A stretch of 64,000 nt of DNA from Allodiplogaster sudhausi (GCA_945643635.1 CALZFC010000044.1:1099001-1163000); one strand, 5' to 3'; counted from the first letter of the stretch, positions 32,008 to 46,184 are shown. The notes: generated by a model from the letters alone, not told the origin. Made by a program: numbers and translations.

Positions 32008-33540
32008 CTGGGAAAAAAATGTTTCCGTTTTATGGATTCATTTTATTTTTCTTTAATTATTCACTTCAATGCGTAAAAAAAACACCGTTTGAATTCGCGC
32101 CATTTTGCCAGAGACAAAGGCAAGCGAGCATTTGTGATTTAGTGAGACGCGGCTACAATAATCAAGCACATTCAGATAGGTTACAGTTGAGTTTCGTGCT
32201 GATTTAACAGGCAATATCGCAAATGAAGTACAAATATGTATGTAGATATAATTAATTGCAATAAAAAAGTATCTGCAGTGAACAAACAATTTTTTTCAAC
32301 ACCGGTAGACCCATTTATCAGGGAAAGTGCATTTTCAACATATTTTTGAGAAAGAGTGCCGAGAAAAGTGCCGGTTCCGATGATTGACGAGAATACAAAT
32401 TTGTATGCATTACAGTTTCGGTTAAATTTGTAACAGAGTTAGGAAACAAAAATAAGCGGTCGTGTAAATGAGAAAAATTTGGTTTTTTCTAGCTCTGTGT
32501 ATAGTTTGTAACTCTTTGTAAGAATAGATCAGCAACATATAAACATAAATATTTGAATGACGTCTGCGTGCACACTGTGGGAGAGGGTGATGGTGAGCAA
32601 ACTAAAAAAAGAAGGGCAGAGAGAGAGAGAGGACGAGAGAGAGAGAAAAAGAGAGAAAGAGAGAGGGAAAGAAAGAGAGATAGAAAGCTAATAGCAGAAT
32701 ATTATATGTATATGCGGCAGCAGGTGTTACGTGCACTGCTAGGCATCTCGCATTCACAGCGGGTGCCAGGTTGGGTCAATCTCTTTTCACTCCCTCTCTC
32801 TCTCTCTCCTTTTCTCTCTCATTATCTTCCGCTCTCTCTATCTCTCTGTCTCTCTCTCTGTCTCTCTATCTATCATGCACTCTTTCTCCCACCTAATAGT
32901 AGGAGAACAATTAAATATGTACATAGCTATTTATGTACCGACCAAAAATTCCGATAAACAACTGTAGCATGAGAAGTCGTAGAGTCCAGATAAAGCACAG
33001 GCAGATTTCAAGAATTAAAAAAAATCTGATCCGCCCTGAGGTGTTATCTCGAACGGAGTACAAAAGAAGTACACTTTCCAACCGGACTGTGAAGAAAGAG
33101 GACTTGATGATCTGGCGATCTGTGCTGCTTTTTAAACTGTGATCCCTCCTGTCATTGCCCATCCTCTCTCTCTCTCTATCTCTCTATCTCTTTTTCTTTT
33201 CTCTCTCACTCTCCTATATCTCTATTCCTCTTTCTCCATCATTTCTTTTCCCCTTTGTCTCGCTATACTTTGAATTAAACCGCTCAGAAGCAAGCGCCGC
33301 CCCTCCAGGTGAAGTGTGGATTCTGCCGCTTCGCTATTTATCTGCACATCTCAATCTGGTTTCTCAAATCCCTGTTCGTACTTTTGGAGAAGAATACTAA
33401 GATGAAAATGAGAGTTAAAGAAGAATGGCTAGAAGTGTTCCTATTTCTTTCTTTTTTGTGTGTAATTTTTTTCTCTTTTCCAAAACGCTTACCATTAGTA
33501 ATTCAAGCCCTCGCAGAGTGTGTGGGGGGGTAAACATTCC
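32008..33540. other. Upstream region of carboxylesterase, no gene seen
   Basis: AT-rich sequence with GA at 32615-32685 and CT tracts at 32795-32870 and 33160-33245. It should include the esterase promoter and any 5' UTR exon, but no element stands out. Confidence 0.5.
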
Positions 33541-34010
33541 ATGTTGATGATGTCATGACTACTTGGCTGTGGGTTTTATTGTGTATGGGGCAGGCATGAC
33601 AACCTGGACAAGCCGGGATACAACACGACACCCTGGAATAACGAGCAGCTTCAAAAATGACGCCGCCGACCGGATTTTCCAGCCTCGGGCAACGAAGAGC
33701 GGAATCGGAGCGTGTCCAACTGACACTATGTATGTAAATAGGGCCGGATGGCCAAATAGCAGGATAATGCCCCTGGGCTATCCCCCGGATGGGATGGAGT
33801 ATGAGGGAATATAGGCGATGCAGTATTTACTACTATTGGGCATGATTATTCAGATTTCATCGAGGGAGAGAGACAAGAGGAAATGGAGAGGCACAGAAGA
33901 TATCGAGAGGAACAGCTGGCGAAGGCAGAAAAAGAGATAGCCAAAGAAGCAGAGAACAAGAGGAGAGAAATGCGGTAATACGATGATCCAATGGATACAA
34001 GCTGCTAGAG
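33541..34010 (+). other. Decayed coding-like sequence
   Basis: Broken frames include HDNLDKPGYNTTPWNNEQL near 33595 and a Glu/Arg-rich stretch RHRRYREEQLAKAEKEIAKE near 33890, separated by stops. This could be the remnant of a mobile-element gag-type or coiled-coil protein. No family identified. Confidence 0.3.
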
Positions 34011-35525
34011 GAGCAACTATGCGCGCATGGAGATTAACTAAAGAGAAGAAGGCAAGGAATAGAGAGAGAGAGATGGAAGAACGAGAGAGAGAAAAGACGG
34101 AAACTGAAACAGTAGAGAAACGGAGACAAGCAAAAGAAAGAGGGAGAGAGAGAGAGGAGTATAATCTTTTTGAATCCAGGCAGCAGCGAGTCGTAGGAGA
34201 CCGAATGGTGACAGAAAATGGGAACGGTGCTTGCGTGACTCCAAAGGTGGTCTGTTCAATTGTGCTTGCGCCTCATGATTTCCCTCTTTCTCTCTATCCC
34301 TCTCGCTATTTCTGCCTATCTCTTTTTCCATTTCTCTCTTTCTCTCCCCTACATACATATTGCTCTCTTCGTGCTTTGTCGTTCACATTCGGTTCATTGC
34401 CTTTCCTATTTTACATTTTACCTCTCTATCTCTCTCGCTCCCTTTCCCTCACACTATTTCCTTTACTCTCTCTTTCCTTCTCTTTCACTCGTTCGCCACC
34501 AGCTCTCTATTATTTATTCGACTCTGTTCCATCAGGCAAAAAAAAATGGAAAACAAAAAATTCGACAGACATATTCGCAGGAACGTATATTTATGTGTAT
34601 TTGCAAAAAAATCTATTGCTGGCAGGAAATAAAAATAAGACAAATGGACAAACAAAATGGTGGAATGTTCATGCAGAATAGAAGATAAGTACAGATTGAG
34701 AATGAGTGGCACAAAGTGTGGCTTGTCATATATGAAGATTGAAGAAGATTCGAGCGGACATTAACCCCCCCCCCCCCCGAGGGACCATGAGAAGGAAGTT
34801 CAATTTATGTGGAAGAGAGAGCGAGAGAGAGAGAGGGAGAGAGAGAAAGAGAGAGAGAAAGAGAAAGAGAGAGAAAAAAGAGAGTTTCGCGGGATTGCAA
34901 AGAGTAAAAATAGAAGTCGCCGAGAACGCCTCGGGGCCATCTTTGGTATCAACGATGAGGGTCTCTGGTTGAGAGTGGACGAGACAAACACAGAGAGCGA
35001 GAGGGAGAGGGAGAGAGAGCGAGCGAGAGGGAGTGTGAGTAGAAGAGATAGAGAGGGGGAACAGGAGTCACAGAAAGGGAGTAATTGAGAGAGAAATTTC
35101 TAGAAAGAGGGAGAAGAGTGAGAAAGAGATAGAGAAAGGGAGAGAACAATAGAAAGAGAATTTCCGTAGAGAACCAAACCAAACAGCGCGGCTTCCCCAG
35201 ACTCATTAAACAGCTTCCCTCACTTTCACTACTTTTCGTACCCTTTTACTCTCAATCTCTTTCTCTCTCTCTCTCTCTTTCTCCTTCTCTTTCTCTCTCT
35301 CTCCACTCTCACTGTCGTTCACTCATCTTTCCTTACCCCGGTGGTGGCGAGGCTTTTCTCTTCCTTTTTTCGTCTCCCCCCACTTGTTCCGTTCTTAGCA
35401 TTCAACATGCGTAACAAAAGGAGAGTGGCATAGAAGAGAGAGGGAAAGAGAGAGAGAGAGAGACGATGCAGAGACGAAGAGAAAGAGGATGATTGAGTGA
35501 GAGGAGAGAGAAAGTTGAGGGCGAG

Positions 35526-35572
<47 letters not shown>

Positions 35573-36059
35573 AGGAAGTGAGAAAAGGCAAATGTCGGAT
35601 GTGACGATTACTTGTACTGCTTGCGTAGCAGCAACGACAGAAGGAAGAAATCCGCAAAGATTTTATGTATGTACATAGATGAATGGACTCTACTTGAACC
35701 ATTTTAAAAATTCCGTCTTATAAAGATGCAGCCAATTCAGCGAGTTTCACTATTCAAAAATGTATTTTTGGCGGGAAAGCTGAAGTTGTGACAAAGAACA
35801 AAGAGAGAGAACTATCTATAGAATAAAATAGTTCTGCAAAAGCAAAGATTGCTTTAGCTTCAGCAAGCCAAGCCATGGATGAGTCAAGTGGCATTTAGCT
35901 TCAGGCTTCAGATTTCAGAGCTGGAGAACACAAAGTACGAGAAGAAGAGAGCTCTTTGGCGGCGAATAAAGATGCCTCAGAATGAGCCTCTCTGCCTCGA
36001 AACGTATAGCACCCGGGGTGGTTTATGACGATTTTTGATCTCTCGCTCTCAATCTCTCA

Positions 36060-36099
<40 letters not shown>

Positions 36100-36957
36100 C
36101 TCTTTCTTACCTCTCTTCCTGTCTCCTTCTGTTCTCTTCCTTTCTCTCACAAGAAATGCTCTCTCTCCAACACTTTCTATCTCTCTCTCTCTCCTCTCTC
36201 TCTCTTTCTCTCTCTGCATCTCTCACCATCTTCCTCTCTCGCAGATTCACGCAATACCTCGGGAAATCCTCCAATATCCCACGCATTCTCGCAAACATTG
36301 CCTAAGCTCACTTGGGCGGATTGGATGGTGGTAACAACATTAATAACGAGTGCGCAGGCAAACTGCGTTGATGATGACGTCATGAGGGGCAGAGGCATAA
36401 GAGTAAATTGAAGATGAGCATAAGAGAATTAGAGAGAGAGAGAGAGAGTGGAAGAAAAGTGAGAGAGAGAGAGAGAGAGAGAGTAGAGGGAGAAGAAGAT
36501 GGAAGTGTTGAAAGGTGAAGACAGAGTGATAATTAGAGACGCTCTGCATTAGATATTCTGAAAGAGTTTCATATGACTAATAGAGAAAGAGAGATAGCCA
36601 AGGGTTAGAGAAAGTTGAGCTGTCGCAGTTGCGGTGAAAGACAAAGAGAGAATTCGAAAGAAATTGAAACAAAAGACCATCGCAAAGGACAGACTCTTTA
36701 TTTTGACGGGCGAAATGTTCGCGAAAATTAGTGTTATAGTCTGGCTGTCTAGTCTTTTCAATTATCCTGTTTTGAGTGTGAAGAAATGGAATGGAAATAG
36801 TAACAACTATGAATATACGTATTCGATCGAAGTAAAAATATCTTTGATAGAAATGCGATTTATCAAAACGACAAATGCAATTGTGTGCAATGTTCATTCA
36901 ATGAGGACGAGTGCAGGAAGATTAGGCAGTGATGGGCAGATTATCAATTGGTTGAAA

Positions 36958-37009
<52 letters not shown>

Positions 37010-37524
37010 CGATAGAGTGCGAGAGAGAGTGAAAGTGGGGAAGAGAAGGAAAGACAGATGAGAGAACAGAGGAGTTAGAAAGAGAAAAGAAAACGAGAAA
37101 AGAGAAGGAACAGAAGAAGAAAAGAAGTATTTTGAATCTCCCTGGATTACGTTGCCTGCGAGAGAGATCAGGAAAGTAAAGAAGGGATATGAAGAGCAGC
37201 GGTGCACTCGGAACAGGTATCCATGTTTTCCATGGGCGAGATTGAGAAGACACTAGAAGAGTTGGGGTGAAAGAGACAGCGAGAGAAAGAAGGAGAGAAA
37301 GAGAAAGAGAAAGAGAGGGTATAAGGGAGAAAATAGAGTAGAAAAGAGAGAGAAGCAGTGAAAGGATCTGTATGTAAGAGGGTGGACGAGAGAAGAGAAG
37401 GTCTGGTGGCACTGGAAATACGGGGAGGCTAGCCGATGGCGACAGAGGAAATCAAGAACTAGACAGCCAAGAAGAGAAGGTATTTGATGGATTGAGATTG
37501 TATGGGAAGTCGTTGTAGACATTC
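34011..37524. other. Polypurine/polypyrimidine-rich spacer
   Basis: Alternating GA and CT tracts (for example GA 34815-34885, 35440-35570, 36430-36485 and 36960-37120; CT 34280-34500, 35250-35310 and 36040-36230). All longer open frames are low-complexity translations of these. A poly-C run of 12 lies at 34767-34778. No gene recognised. Confidence 0.6.
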
Positions 37525-37593
37525 AGAGAGCCTCTCTGTAAGGATCGAGGAGCGCCTGCCCCGAGGAATTTTTGTTTAGTATAGCGTTGTAAA

Positions 37594-37770
37594 CAGGGAT
37601 GTCCAAAACCAGGCCCGGGCCGGCCCGGGCCGGGCGGGCAAGCGGGCCGGGCCGGGCCGGGCCCTATTTTCAAAATCTAGGCCCGGGCCCGCCAAATTAG
37701 CAACGGGCCGGGCTGGGCCTAGGGCCCGGCCCGGGCCCTGCCCGGGCTCGGCCCGCTTTGGACATCCCTG
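37594..37770. mobile_element. hAT-type MITE with GGGCC-rich core
   Basis: 177 bp. Ends CAGGGATGTCCAAA and TTTGGACATCCCTG, flanked by a perfect 8-bp duplication GTTGTAAA (37586-37593 and 37771-37778), as hAT elements leave. The core is almost pure GGGCC/GGCCC repeats, far more GC-rich than anything nearby. The right arm of the surrounding foldback element lacks it, so it is a later insertion. Confidence 0.93.
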
Positions 37771-38169
37771 GTTGTAAACCTTATGAGGGATGTATCCCTT
37801 GTTCATAACGAAGTCTACGCGGTCAGAAAGTTTAGAAATTTTTTTCACTTAGATATAAGTCGTAATGTTCACAAACATTGGATGACCATATCTAACGTTA
37901 TACTTAATATTTCTCAATATTCTTTTCAATGTTCGATTCCTTGTCGAAAACTACACAAAAAAGACCCAGATGACCATTTTCGAAAAATTAAAATTTTTAT
38001 AACTTTTGGTCAATTGAATTTTTTGAAAACTGGTTTTCAGGCATTAACTTTTTTGTTTGGTATGCATTTCAAAAAATCGAATCATCCATAAGAAAGAGCA
38101 GGAAAAAATACACATTATATGTCTCTACGGCGAAAAATCTCGGATACTTTTTTGGGTATCTGCATTTGA

Positions 38170-38385
38170 ATAAGTTCCATTAGGTTGTTTGAGACGATAA
38201 ACATAAATTTGACGTTCATTTTCTACTTTTCAGTACCATTCATGGTACTTTTGCCAGAAGAATGAAATATTATATGCAGAACAATTTCATTTCGATCAAG
38301 AGTACCATGGATGGTACTCAAAAGTAGAAAATGAACGTCAAATTTATGTTTCTCGTCTCAAACAACCTAATGGAACAGTTTTCAG
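38170..38385. repeat. Nested palindrome inside foldback element
   Basis: TTCCATTAGGTTGTTTGAGA, then ACATAAATTTGACGTTCATT and a CTACTTTTCAGTACCAT segment, are mirrored on the opposite strand from about 38308 to 38373. The arms are about 70 bp with a loop of some 70 nt, in the centre of the larger inverted repeat. Confidence 0.8.
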
Positions 38386-39464
38386 AACATAAGTTCCATT
38401 GGTACCAGCTTTCGCAGAACAGCTCAAAATAGTCGAATCCTGTCGCCGATTTTTTTTTTCGATATTTCAAAATTTCTGAAAAATGTACAGGTTTTGCATT
38501 TTCATCGAAGGTAAAAGTCTCTGTTCTTTGGAATGGTTATGACCTTTTTGGTAATCCGATTCACAAATGACCTGATAGTTGGCTTCGAAGGAGTTTTCAT
38601 ACAATTATTTCGCCTTCTAAGCTCGTAAAAATGAAATTTCTTGACTTTTAGAGTACTTTTGAGTGTTATATCATAAAAGAACTTCAAAGAATCCTGGAAT
38701 ACCCATTATTGGGAATATTCAGCAATATCCCCTTCAACAGTCAGCATTCAAATACATATTCCCAAAAAAAGTATCCTCAGATTTTGATTAAAAAGCTGTA
38801 TCCGACTCAGTTTTAACCGCTCTTTCTTATAGAATAAATATTATGTTGTAATTCGGTCTATATGACCCATTAATAATCCAAGAATGAGTATTTTAACCCC
38901 AGAATTTGGCCAAAAACACAAAAAGTCAATTTTAGGCCTTTAGACTAATTTGTTTTGCATACAAAGTATATACCATTTTAAAGAGGATAAAAAATTACAT
39001 CGAATGGACTATTCCGTTTTCAAATTGATGAACTTTGAAAGAAATTATGGTTTGCAGCCAAAGCCAAAATTTGCTCAGAAACCCATATTCAAATGCAGAT
39101 ACCCAAAAAAAATATCCGAGATTTTTCGTCGTAGAGACATATTAGGTGTATTTTTTCCTGCTCTTTCTTATGGATGATTCCGTTTTTTTCATCTCGGACT
39201 TTTTTGTGTAGTTTTCGACAAGGAATCGAACACTGAAAAGAATATTGAGAAATATTAAGTATAACGTTAGATATGGTCATCCAAATTTTATGAACATTAC
39301 GACTTATATCTAAGTGAAAAAATTTTTTCTAAACTTTCTGACCGCGTAGACTTCGTTATGAACAAGGGATACATCCCTCATAAAGTTTTCAAAGTAAAAG
39401 AAAAAAAAATTCCTCAGGGCAGGAGCCTATACAAGCCTCCTTGAGTCTTACAGAGAGGCTCTCT

Positions 39465-39564
39465 TCATATATTTCTATGCATGTAAATAGGTGTTCGAGG
39501 AGGAGAGAAGACAATAGGCCTACCTCTCAGAGGCAGAAATACAAGTTTTGCGCAACCAATTCAT

Positions 39565-39645
<81 letters not shown>

Positions 39646-40236
39646 TTCACATACATGTAGGTTTTTTTCATGTTAAATGTGAATAGGAAAAAAAATGACG
39701 AAAAGAGCTCAAATATCACTGGACTGACGAACACATCCAGCACGGCGGTGGCTTAGAGACAGCGACACGGTATAAATCTCAAATATTTACAAAGGGGACG
39801 GTAGCGCGTAATCTACGAGTTCAATATTAATAAATATAAATATATGAAGGTAAAATTTCAGTGCGCCCAAATGATCGACACCTCTTATGTTAAATGGCTA
39901 TGAACATATTGTAAAATCTATGCGAAATCTCTAAAATATGTATGTAGAGATCTACATATGATGATCTTTTTATTCTTATATTTAGCAGAAGAATCCGTGG
40001 AAACTGCTCCGCCTGAGGCTATGGCCAAGTTTTATATTCCCCCTCACCCGGCCTCCTCCTCTTGCCTGTTGCCCCATTCACGCGGAATCTGCTGGCAGGA
40101 GGAGAGGGTCGGCAGCTGGGTCGCGGCTTCTTATACAAATCATGAAGAGGAGGAGAGGAGAGCACATGCCCCAACTCTCTGTGTATATGGTCGCACTTAT
40201 GAAATGACATTGTGGGGAGGGGTAACATAGAGAAAA

Positions 40237-40270
<34 letters not shown>

Positions 40271-40551
40271 GAGAGATGAAAGGAAAGTGAGAAACAGAGA
40301 GAGAAAGAGACTTTGACAGAGCAAATTATCATAGAGAATGAAAGATGGATTGGGAGAAATGAAAGAGGTAAATGACGATGCTGCCAACATTAGAAAAATG
40401 CCAGCATGAGAAAGACTGGGAGAGTGGAGAACCCCGGAAACCATGTATGCGAGGCAAACGAAAGAGAGAGAAAGAGAGAGAGGGAGGGAGAGAGTGAGAG
40501 AAAGAGTGAGAGAGAAAGAAAGAGAGGGAGGGAAAGATAGAGATGGTGAAA

Positions 40552-40594
<43 letters not shown>

Positions 40595-41221
40595 TGGAGA
40601 GAAAAAGGTAATGCACACAGATTATAGGTATAAGAATACACAAGAGCCTACTTGCGTACAGTGAATAGCGAAGTAAAATATAAAGTGAGGTCTGTCGAGT
40701 GGAGGACATCAAAAAAGAGCTTAGGAAAGAGTAAGAGAGAGAGAGAGAGCGAGAGAGTAAGTGAGAGAGAGAAAAAGAGAGAGAGTCAGTGAGAGAGAGA
40801 AAAAGAGAGAGTGAGAGAGAGTGAGAGAAAGACTGAATTAGAAAGTGAGTGAGAGAATACAAAGAAAGAAAGAAACCTCTGGCCAGTCATATGAATAGTC
40901 CTGGGTTAGTACTCTGGCAGGTGAATAAAGAGGAGAGAAGAGAAAGGCCAATGCTCTTCTTCCTCGTGCCACGGACAACAAATATTTGAGCATCCATGAA
41001 ACATCTCTCTCTCACTCTCTCTCTCTCATTCTCTCTCACTCACTTTTTCTCTCTACACTTTTATAACTCTGCCTCTCACTCTCACCCTTTATCTCTACCA
41101 TACAACTCTTTTCTTCCACCCTCCCTCACTCCTCTCTTCTTCCTTTTTCGAGCGGATGAAATGGCATCTTCCTCTGACGGAGTGAGTGACTTGTGCAAGC
41201 AAGGTTTCACATCATCCACAG

Positions 41222-41262
<41 letters not shown>

Positions 41263-41738
41263 GTGCGTATTTCTCTCTCACTCTCTCCATTGTGATGAAA
41301 GTCGGATTTCACGCATGCCACATATCTTCCCTTTTTAGCGCCAGACGCCAACGTTGCTTTCGCAGTAGTCGAGAAAGCGCGGCAAAAGCTAATTTATTTG
41401 CCATCCGGGAAGGGAGGCCCGAAATAGACAGCCAGTACGAACGGCGAAGGATGCGAATGAGGGAAAGGGAAAAGAAACGACCGATTTGAGAAGTAGAGGA
41501 AAGGAATTCGAGAGATATAATGAGAAGATTCGAAAGAAAAAAAGGAGAGATAAAATGAGAAGAAAGTAGAGAAAGAATATGGAACATTGACGTAATGCTT
41601 TAGATTCCAGTGAGAATGTGTATTTTTCTTGCTGTACTAAATTAGGGAGTATGAGAGAAAATTATATATAGTGAAAGAAAATGGAAAGCGACAGAGGCAG
41701 ACGTACGGAGAAAGAGGGTGAGAGTAAGAGAGTGAGAG

Positions 41739-41776
<38 letters not shown>

Positions 41777-41785
41777 TGAGGGAAC

Positions 41786-41832
<47 letters not shown>

Positions 41833-44220
41833 AAGAGGGGCCATTTCTTACAAGGAACAACGCGAGATGAGCGAGGGCCGAATTGGTTGAGGAAGATGAG
41901 CCTTCGGGCAATGAAGTCGAGGGACATGAAAATAAGAGAGGATTTGAGTGCGTGAGACAGGGAAGTACATATAGAGTGGGACAGAGAGAAAGACTGCGAG
42001 AATGGGATAAAGATAAAGATAGAGAGAGAAGGGGGCGAGTGGTATCTTTGATTACCCATATGATAGCCCTCGCAGCTTGCCAGACAGCACCGTACACGCT
42101 TCCTTGTCTGTTTGGGAATTCGCATCAGAATACTAGAAAATGTGATGTGCTCGGCTGCTATAGAACGATCTTCTCTCTCTGCCTGCCTATTTTTTTCCGT
42201 TTTCATCACAAATCGCATGGATTATCGTTCGAATGACTTTGTGTCGTATCAGGCGGGAGAAAAGTAAAGGCCAAAACTTTCGGGTTAACCACTAGGTATA
42301 AGTATATTCATAGTACATACATGAAGGTATTTCAAACGAGAATGAAAATGAGGGTTGTTAAGGGAAGAGACTTCGCAAGGTACATAGATTTGAGTGAGCA
42401 AAATGGCATTTTGATGACAAGACAACAAATGCATGCAGAATGTATGATAGAATACTGATTGTAAGGCCGGAGCGATAGGAAAGAGAGCGAGCAAGTGTTC
42501 GGGAAGTGTTTGCGGAGGAGTAGAAAGGGCGAAAACCGGAGTGAGGAATTGGAATGGACTATAGTCCATAACAAGTGTTTTCATTCGTTGTCAGCGACTA
42601 TCGATGCGGACCGGTGGTTTACGGGAGCAATGAGGCGATAAAAGAGTAATGCTCTTTCATAAACCGCTACTCGCACGATGGATACGAATAATATAGCCAA
42701 GAATTATAAAAGAATCTTAGAATACAACATTAAAGCCTATATTTATACAAGATAAGGGAACGTGAAAGAAAGAAAGCGAAAGAGAGCGAGAGAGAGACGG
42801 ATGAGAGAAAGAGGATGAGAGAGTGAGAGAGAAAGGATTGGCAAGGATCATCATACAAATTGAAAGAAGGACAGAAAAAAGGGCTATTACGATTTCGGAA
42901 TGGAGTGCAGTCTGGAAGGTGCTAGAACTCTTGTGCCCACGGCTGAAACGAGTTTGCCTGTTAGCCTTCCCCACTTAAGGTATTCTCCATGGCATCTCCA
43001 ACTGGCGACAAAACATGCTATGAAACCTTTATTTTTGTAACCTTAAAGAAAATCCATTTAGCTTTTATTGATAAAGTATAATAATATCGTCGAAACATGA
43101 TCTACGAAGAAAGAAAAGAACCTGCTCCGGGTAATGCTCAGCAAGGTGTGTGAAGGATAAAGATGATAAGGAAGAAGGGCGGGATGAGATGCACTCTTTT
43201 ACTGTTAAGTCTGGATTTAGAGCAAAGGAAGAATGATGGAGAGAGAATGAGAAAGCGTTGAGGAGTGCGAGAGAGACAAAACGAGCGGGATAGAGAGCAA
43301 AAAAAATGTATTAAAACGAAGAGACATTCGGAGTTAGTGAAGAGAAAAAGGTTGTTCACCAAAGGCGAAAGGAGATAGTAGAGAGTCGGAAGGAGATGAC
43401 GAAAACATTAGTAAGGATTATCACTTGGCTCGAAACGAATAGTCCATGATTGGGTGAGTGAGTGATGAAGGTAGATCGCGAATGAAACAGAGAGAGAGAG
43501 AGAGAGCGAGAAAGAAAGAGGAAGAGAGAAAATGAGAGGTAGAAAAGAAAGAGAGAGAGAAAGAGGAGAGGAAGTGAAAGAGAAATAGTGAGTGAGAGAG
43601 TGAGAAAGAGAAAGATAGAGAGAGAGACTAAGAAGGAGAGAGAGAGAAAAAAGAGAAAGAGAGAAAGGGTGGGAGAGAAAAGGAGAGAGATACTGGCGAA
43701 ATAGTGCCGATCTTGTAAGCCACAGAACTGACGATCGCTGTCTTTTGAAATAATGTGTAATTATCCCATCCCTAACACAAAAAGCTAAATTTGAAGCGAA
43801 ACGCTCAAAATCTCAAGCAAGAAATAAAAAAACAAAAGTTCAATTTTTTGTGTTCATGTGCATTCTTAATTTAGTATTCATTCACTGATTCGATTTCGCG
43901 CTATTCGTAAGTAGATCATGGCTCTTTATGCTCTTATTGTTTGGAGTAAAAATCTGAGCAAATGCATGTGCATATCTCCTCATGAATCATTCGGCAATCT
44001 CCAAGTTTCCGGCTATGATGACATTGTATTCAGTGGAATCGTTCAATCAATCATTTTACTGCCTTATTTTATATCACAAGTAAACCTGTGTTGCGGTAAA
44101 CATATCCAGGAAGGCTGCCATTTGCAAGCAACCTTGAGTGACCTGCGGCAGTACGTCTTTTGCGTAGGTTTGTAGCGATGTTTCTCTCGCTCTCCTTTCG
44201 CCGAATGTCTCTCCCCTTCT

Positions 44221-44268
<48 letters not shown>

Positions 44269-44565
44269 ATCTGCAGTTCCTTCTACAATCCCACAGTCTA
44301 ATTGTGAATGCCCTTCAGGGTAAAAGGGAGAACCAGACAGAGAGAGAGAGAGAGAGAGCGAGAGAGATTAAGAGAAAGAAGGATTGAGGAGATTTGAGGA
44401 GGAAAAAGTAAGAGAGAGCAGAACAAGAAAAAGGTGAAAGTAAATGAAAGCTGGAAAGAGAAACTTCTTCGAGGTAAAACGCAATGAGGCGTGAAGGATA
44501 AAGGTGATAAAAAGAAAAGCAAGAGATGAGATCCATTCAATCACTTTCAGGTGAGGCGTAAAAGT
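39465..44565. other. Gene-free spacer with GA/CT arrays and a (TA)n tract
   Basis: (TA)n about 39572-39643. GA arrays near 40230-40275, 40465-40595, 40730-40830, 41720-41830, 43490-43690 and 44340-44365. CT arrays near 41222-41258 and 44225-44268. The frames in between (for example 43918-44175) have no recognisable motif and no duplicate, so none is called. Confidence 0.55.
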
Positions 44566-46143
44566 GAATAAGGAGATATGTACAATGTGTTTCTGTATGT
44601 ACATGCATACATATGTATGTAGCCTGATGGAAAAGAAGTTTCTCGAAGTTAATATCGAGTTATTGGAATAAAGAAGCTATCCATATGAAAGAAAGAGCAA
44701 AGCCATTAATATTAAAGATAATAATCAGCAGGCCATCGTTTTTGCTGCTGTCAACCATGAGATTCGACGAGCTGGCGTTGCTGATGATCTCTCTACAAAA
44801 GTCGATGAATTCTTTTTTGCTATTGTTTTTTTTTTACAAACTGCTAATTCCATCGTAACCAAAATTTTTATCGAAGTTTCCTTTTAGTATGGGCTAATAA
44901 TATTCGTGTTCAATTCCAGCATGGATTGGAAATAATAGAATGAGCCGTTTGTTTAGCATTTCTTTTAAAATGAAATGAATTTTATTCTTGCTAATATATA
45001 AATGCACATAAGAAAAAAAATGATGAAACGTAGCAAAATATTCTTTTCACTCACTTCATCTTATCTCCGCTGCGACGGCTGGTTGCCTCTTCGTTTTCTC
45101 TCTCCTCGTCATGTCTACCGCTCCAGAAAATAAACTCATTCTGGTTAGAATAAATTGCTGTTCAAGAAAGAGGGTTTAGATTTTAGTTCTTAACACTTAA
45201 GAAGGGAAATGTCGATGACAAAAAAAAGAACGACTAAAAAAAGATGTAATTTTGATTGAAATAGGACCGCGCGTGCTTCCGAGACGTATTGCGTCCCTTA
45301 ATGGGGCCAAGGATTGCAACCTACGGCGATGGCCGCTACGTGTTCATCATCGGTGACATGCTCGTGAGAAAGAAATTAAAAATCGGCATTCCTGCCTTGC
45401 CCTGCGCAATCGAACATTTCGGTAGAACGAGGTTACGATCTAACCAGTCTTTTAAAATATTAAGCTCGGAGTTAACCACGAAGTTTGCCTATCTTTTCTC
45501 AGTCGTCGTTGGATTTCAACGACGTCGCGATGAATCAAGAAGAGGAGGAACACGAATGCATTTGGTTCTCCGTTGACGTCATCGACCTTCTTCTCTCCAA
45601 AAGAGTACGCATCGAGAACGTCGGCGACTTCTATGACTTTGGGTCTGCCACTTTATATAAAGCACAAAGTTGAAAGATAACAAATCCCTTCATACATTGA
45701 ATGCAGAAATTTGATTGGATTCTACGCGATTAGCGAATCGGCAGTCGTCGTCGTCGACCTCAACCCTGTGCAGCGCACGCAGCGACAGCGTCTGATTCTC
45801 ATCACTCATCGTCTTGGCAAAGTATTCATTAACATATTTTGACATTGAAAACATGGATTAATATCACCGAACCAAATGTGAAATTTCATATTTCTCCGAC
45901 CCCATGCACTCTTCATATTTTAATCTCAGGAAAATTTTAGCAGTACATTATCTTATATAAATGATTTATTGATTGAATTTTTATTAAGGCTTCGTCGCCC
46001 TTCCATCGCTGCTACGCGCTGAACATGAATTTGGACAACTTTTTCATGTCGTACACAGCGTTCGGCGAGCAGAATTGTGTGACCGCTCTCCAATGCATTG
46101 ACAGTCAGAGTTTATTTTTTTCCAAAAATCAAAAAAATTTAAG

Positions 46144-46184
46144 GAAAGAAAGTTATGTTGTTCTAAACAACATAACTTTCTTTC
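46144..46184. other. Perfect hairpin in gene X copy A intron
   Basis: GAAAGAAAGTTATGTTGTT pairs exactly with its inverted copy (19-bp stem, 3-nt loop). It is absent from the matching intron of copy B. Confidence 0.7.

Larger units (their letters stand above)
37525..39464. mobile_element. Foldback element with long inverted arms
   Basis: About 1.94 kb. The left arm begins AGAGAGCCTCTCTGTAAG and the right arm is its inverted copy ending near 39464. Arms match over roughly 600 bp, for example GGGATGTATCCCTTGTTCAT, AAGTCTACGCGGTCAGAAAG, ATATCTAACGTTATACTTAA and GAATCATCCATAAGAAAGAG. The left arm is interrupted by the MITE at 37594-37770. No coding capacity seen. Confidence 0.85.

Noticed and set aside
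37576..37848. 90-residue Pro/Gly/Arg frame
   Set aside because: Translation of the GGGCC-rich MITE core.
43918..44175. 85-residue plus frame
   Set aside because: No recognisable domain, no splice partners and no paralog.
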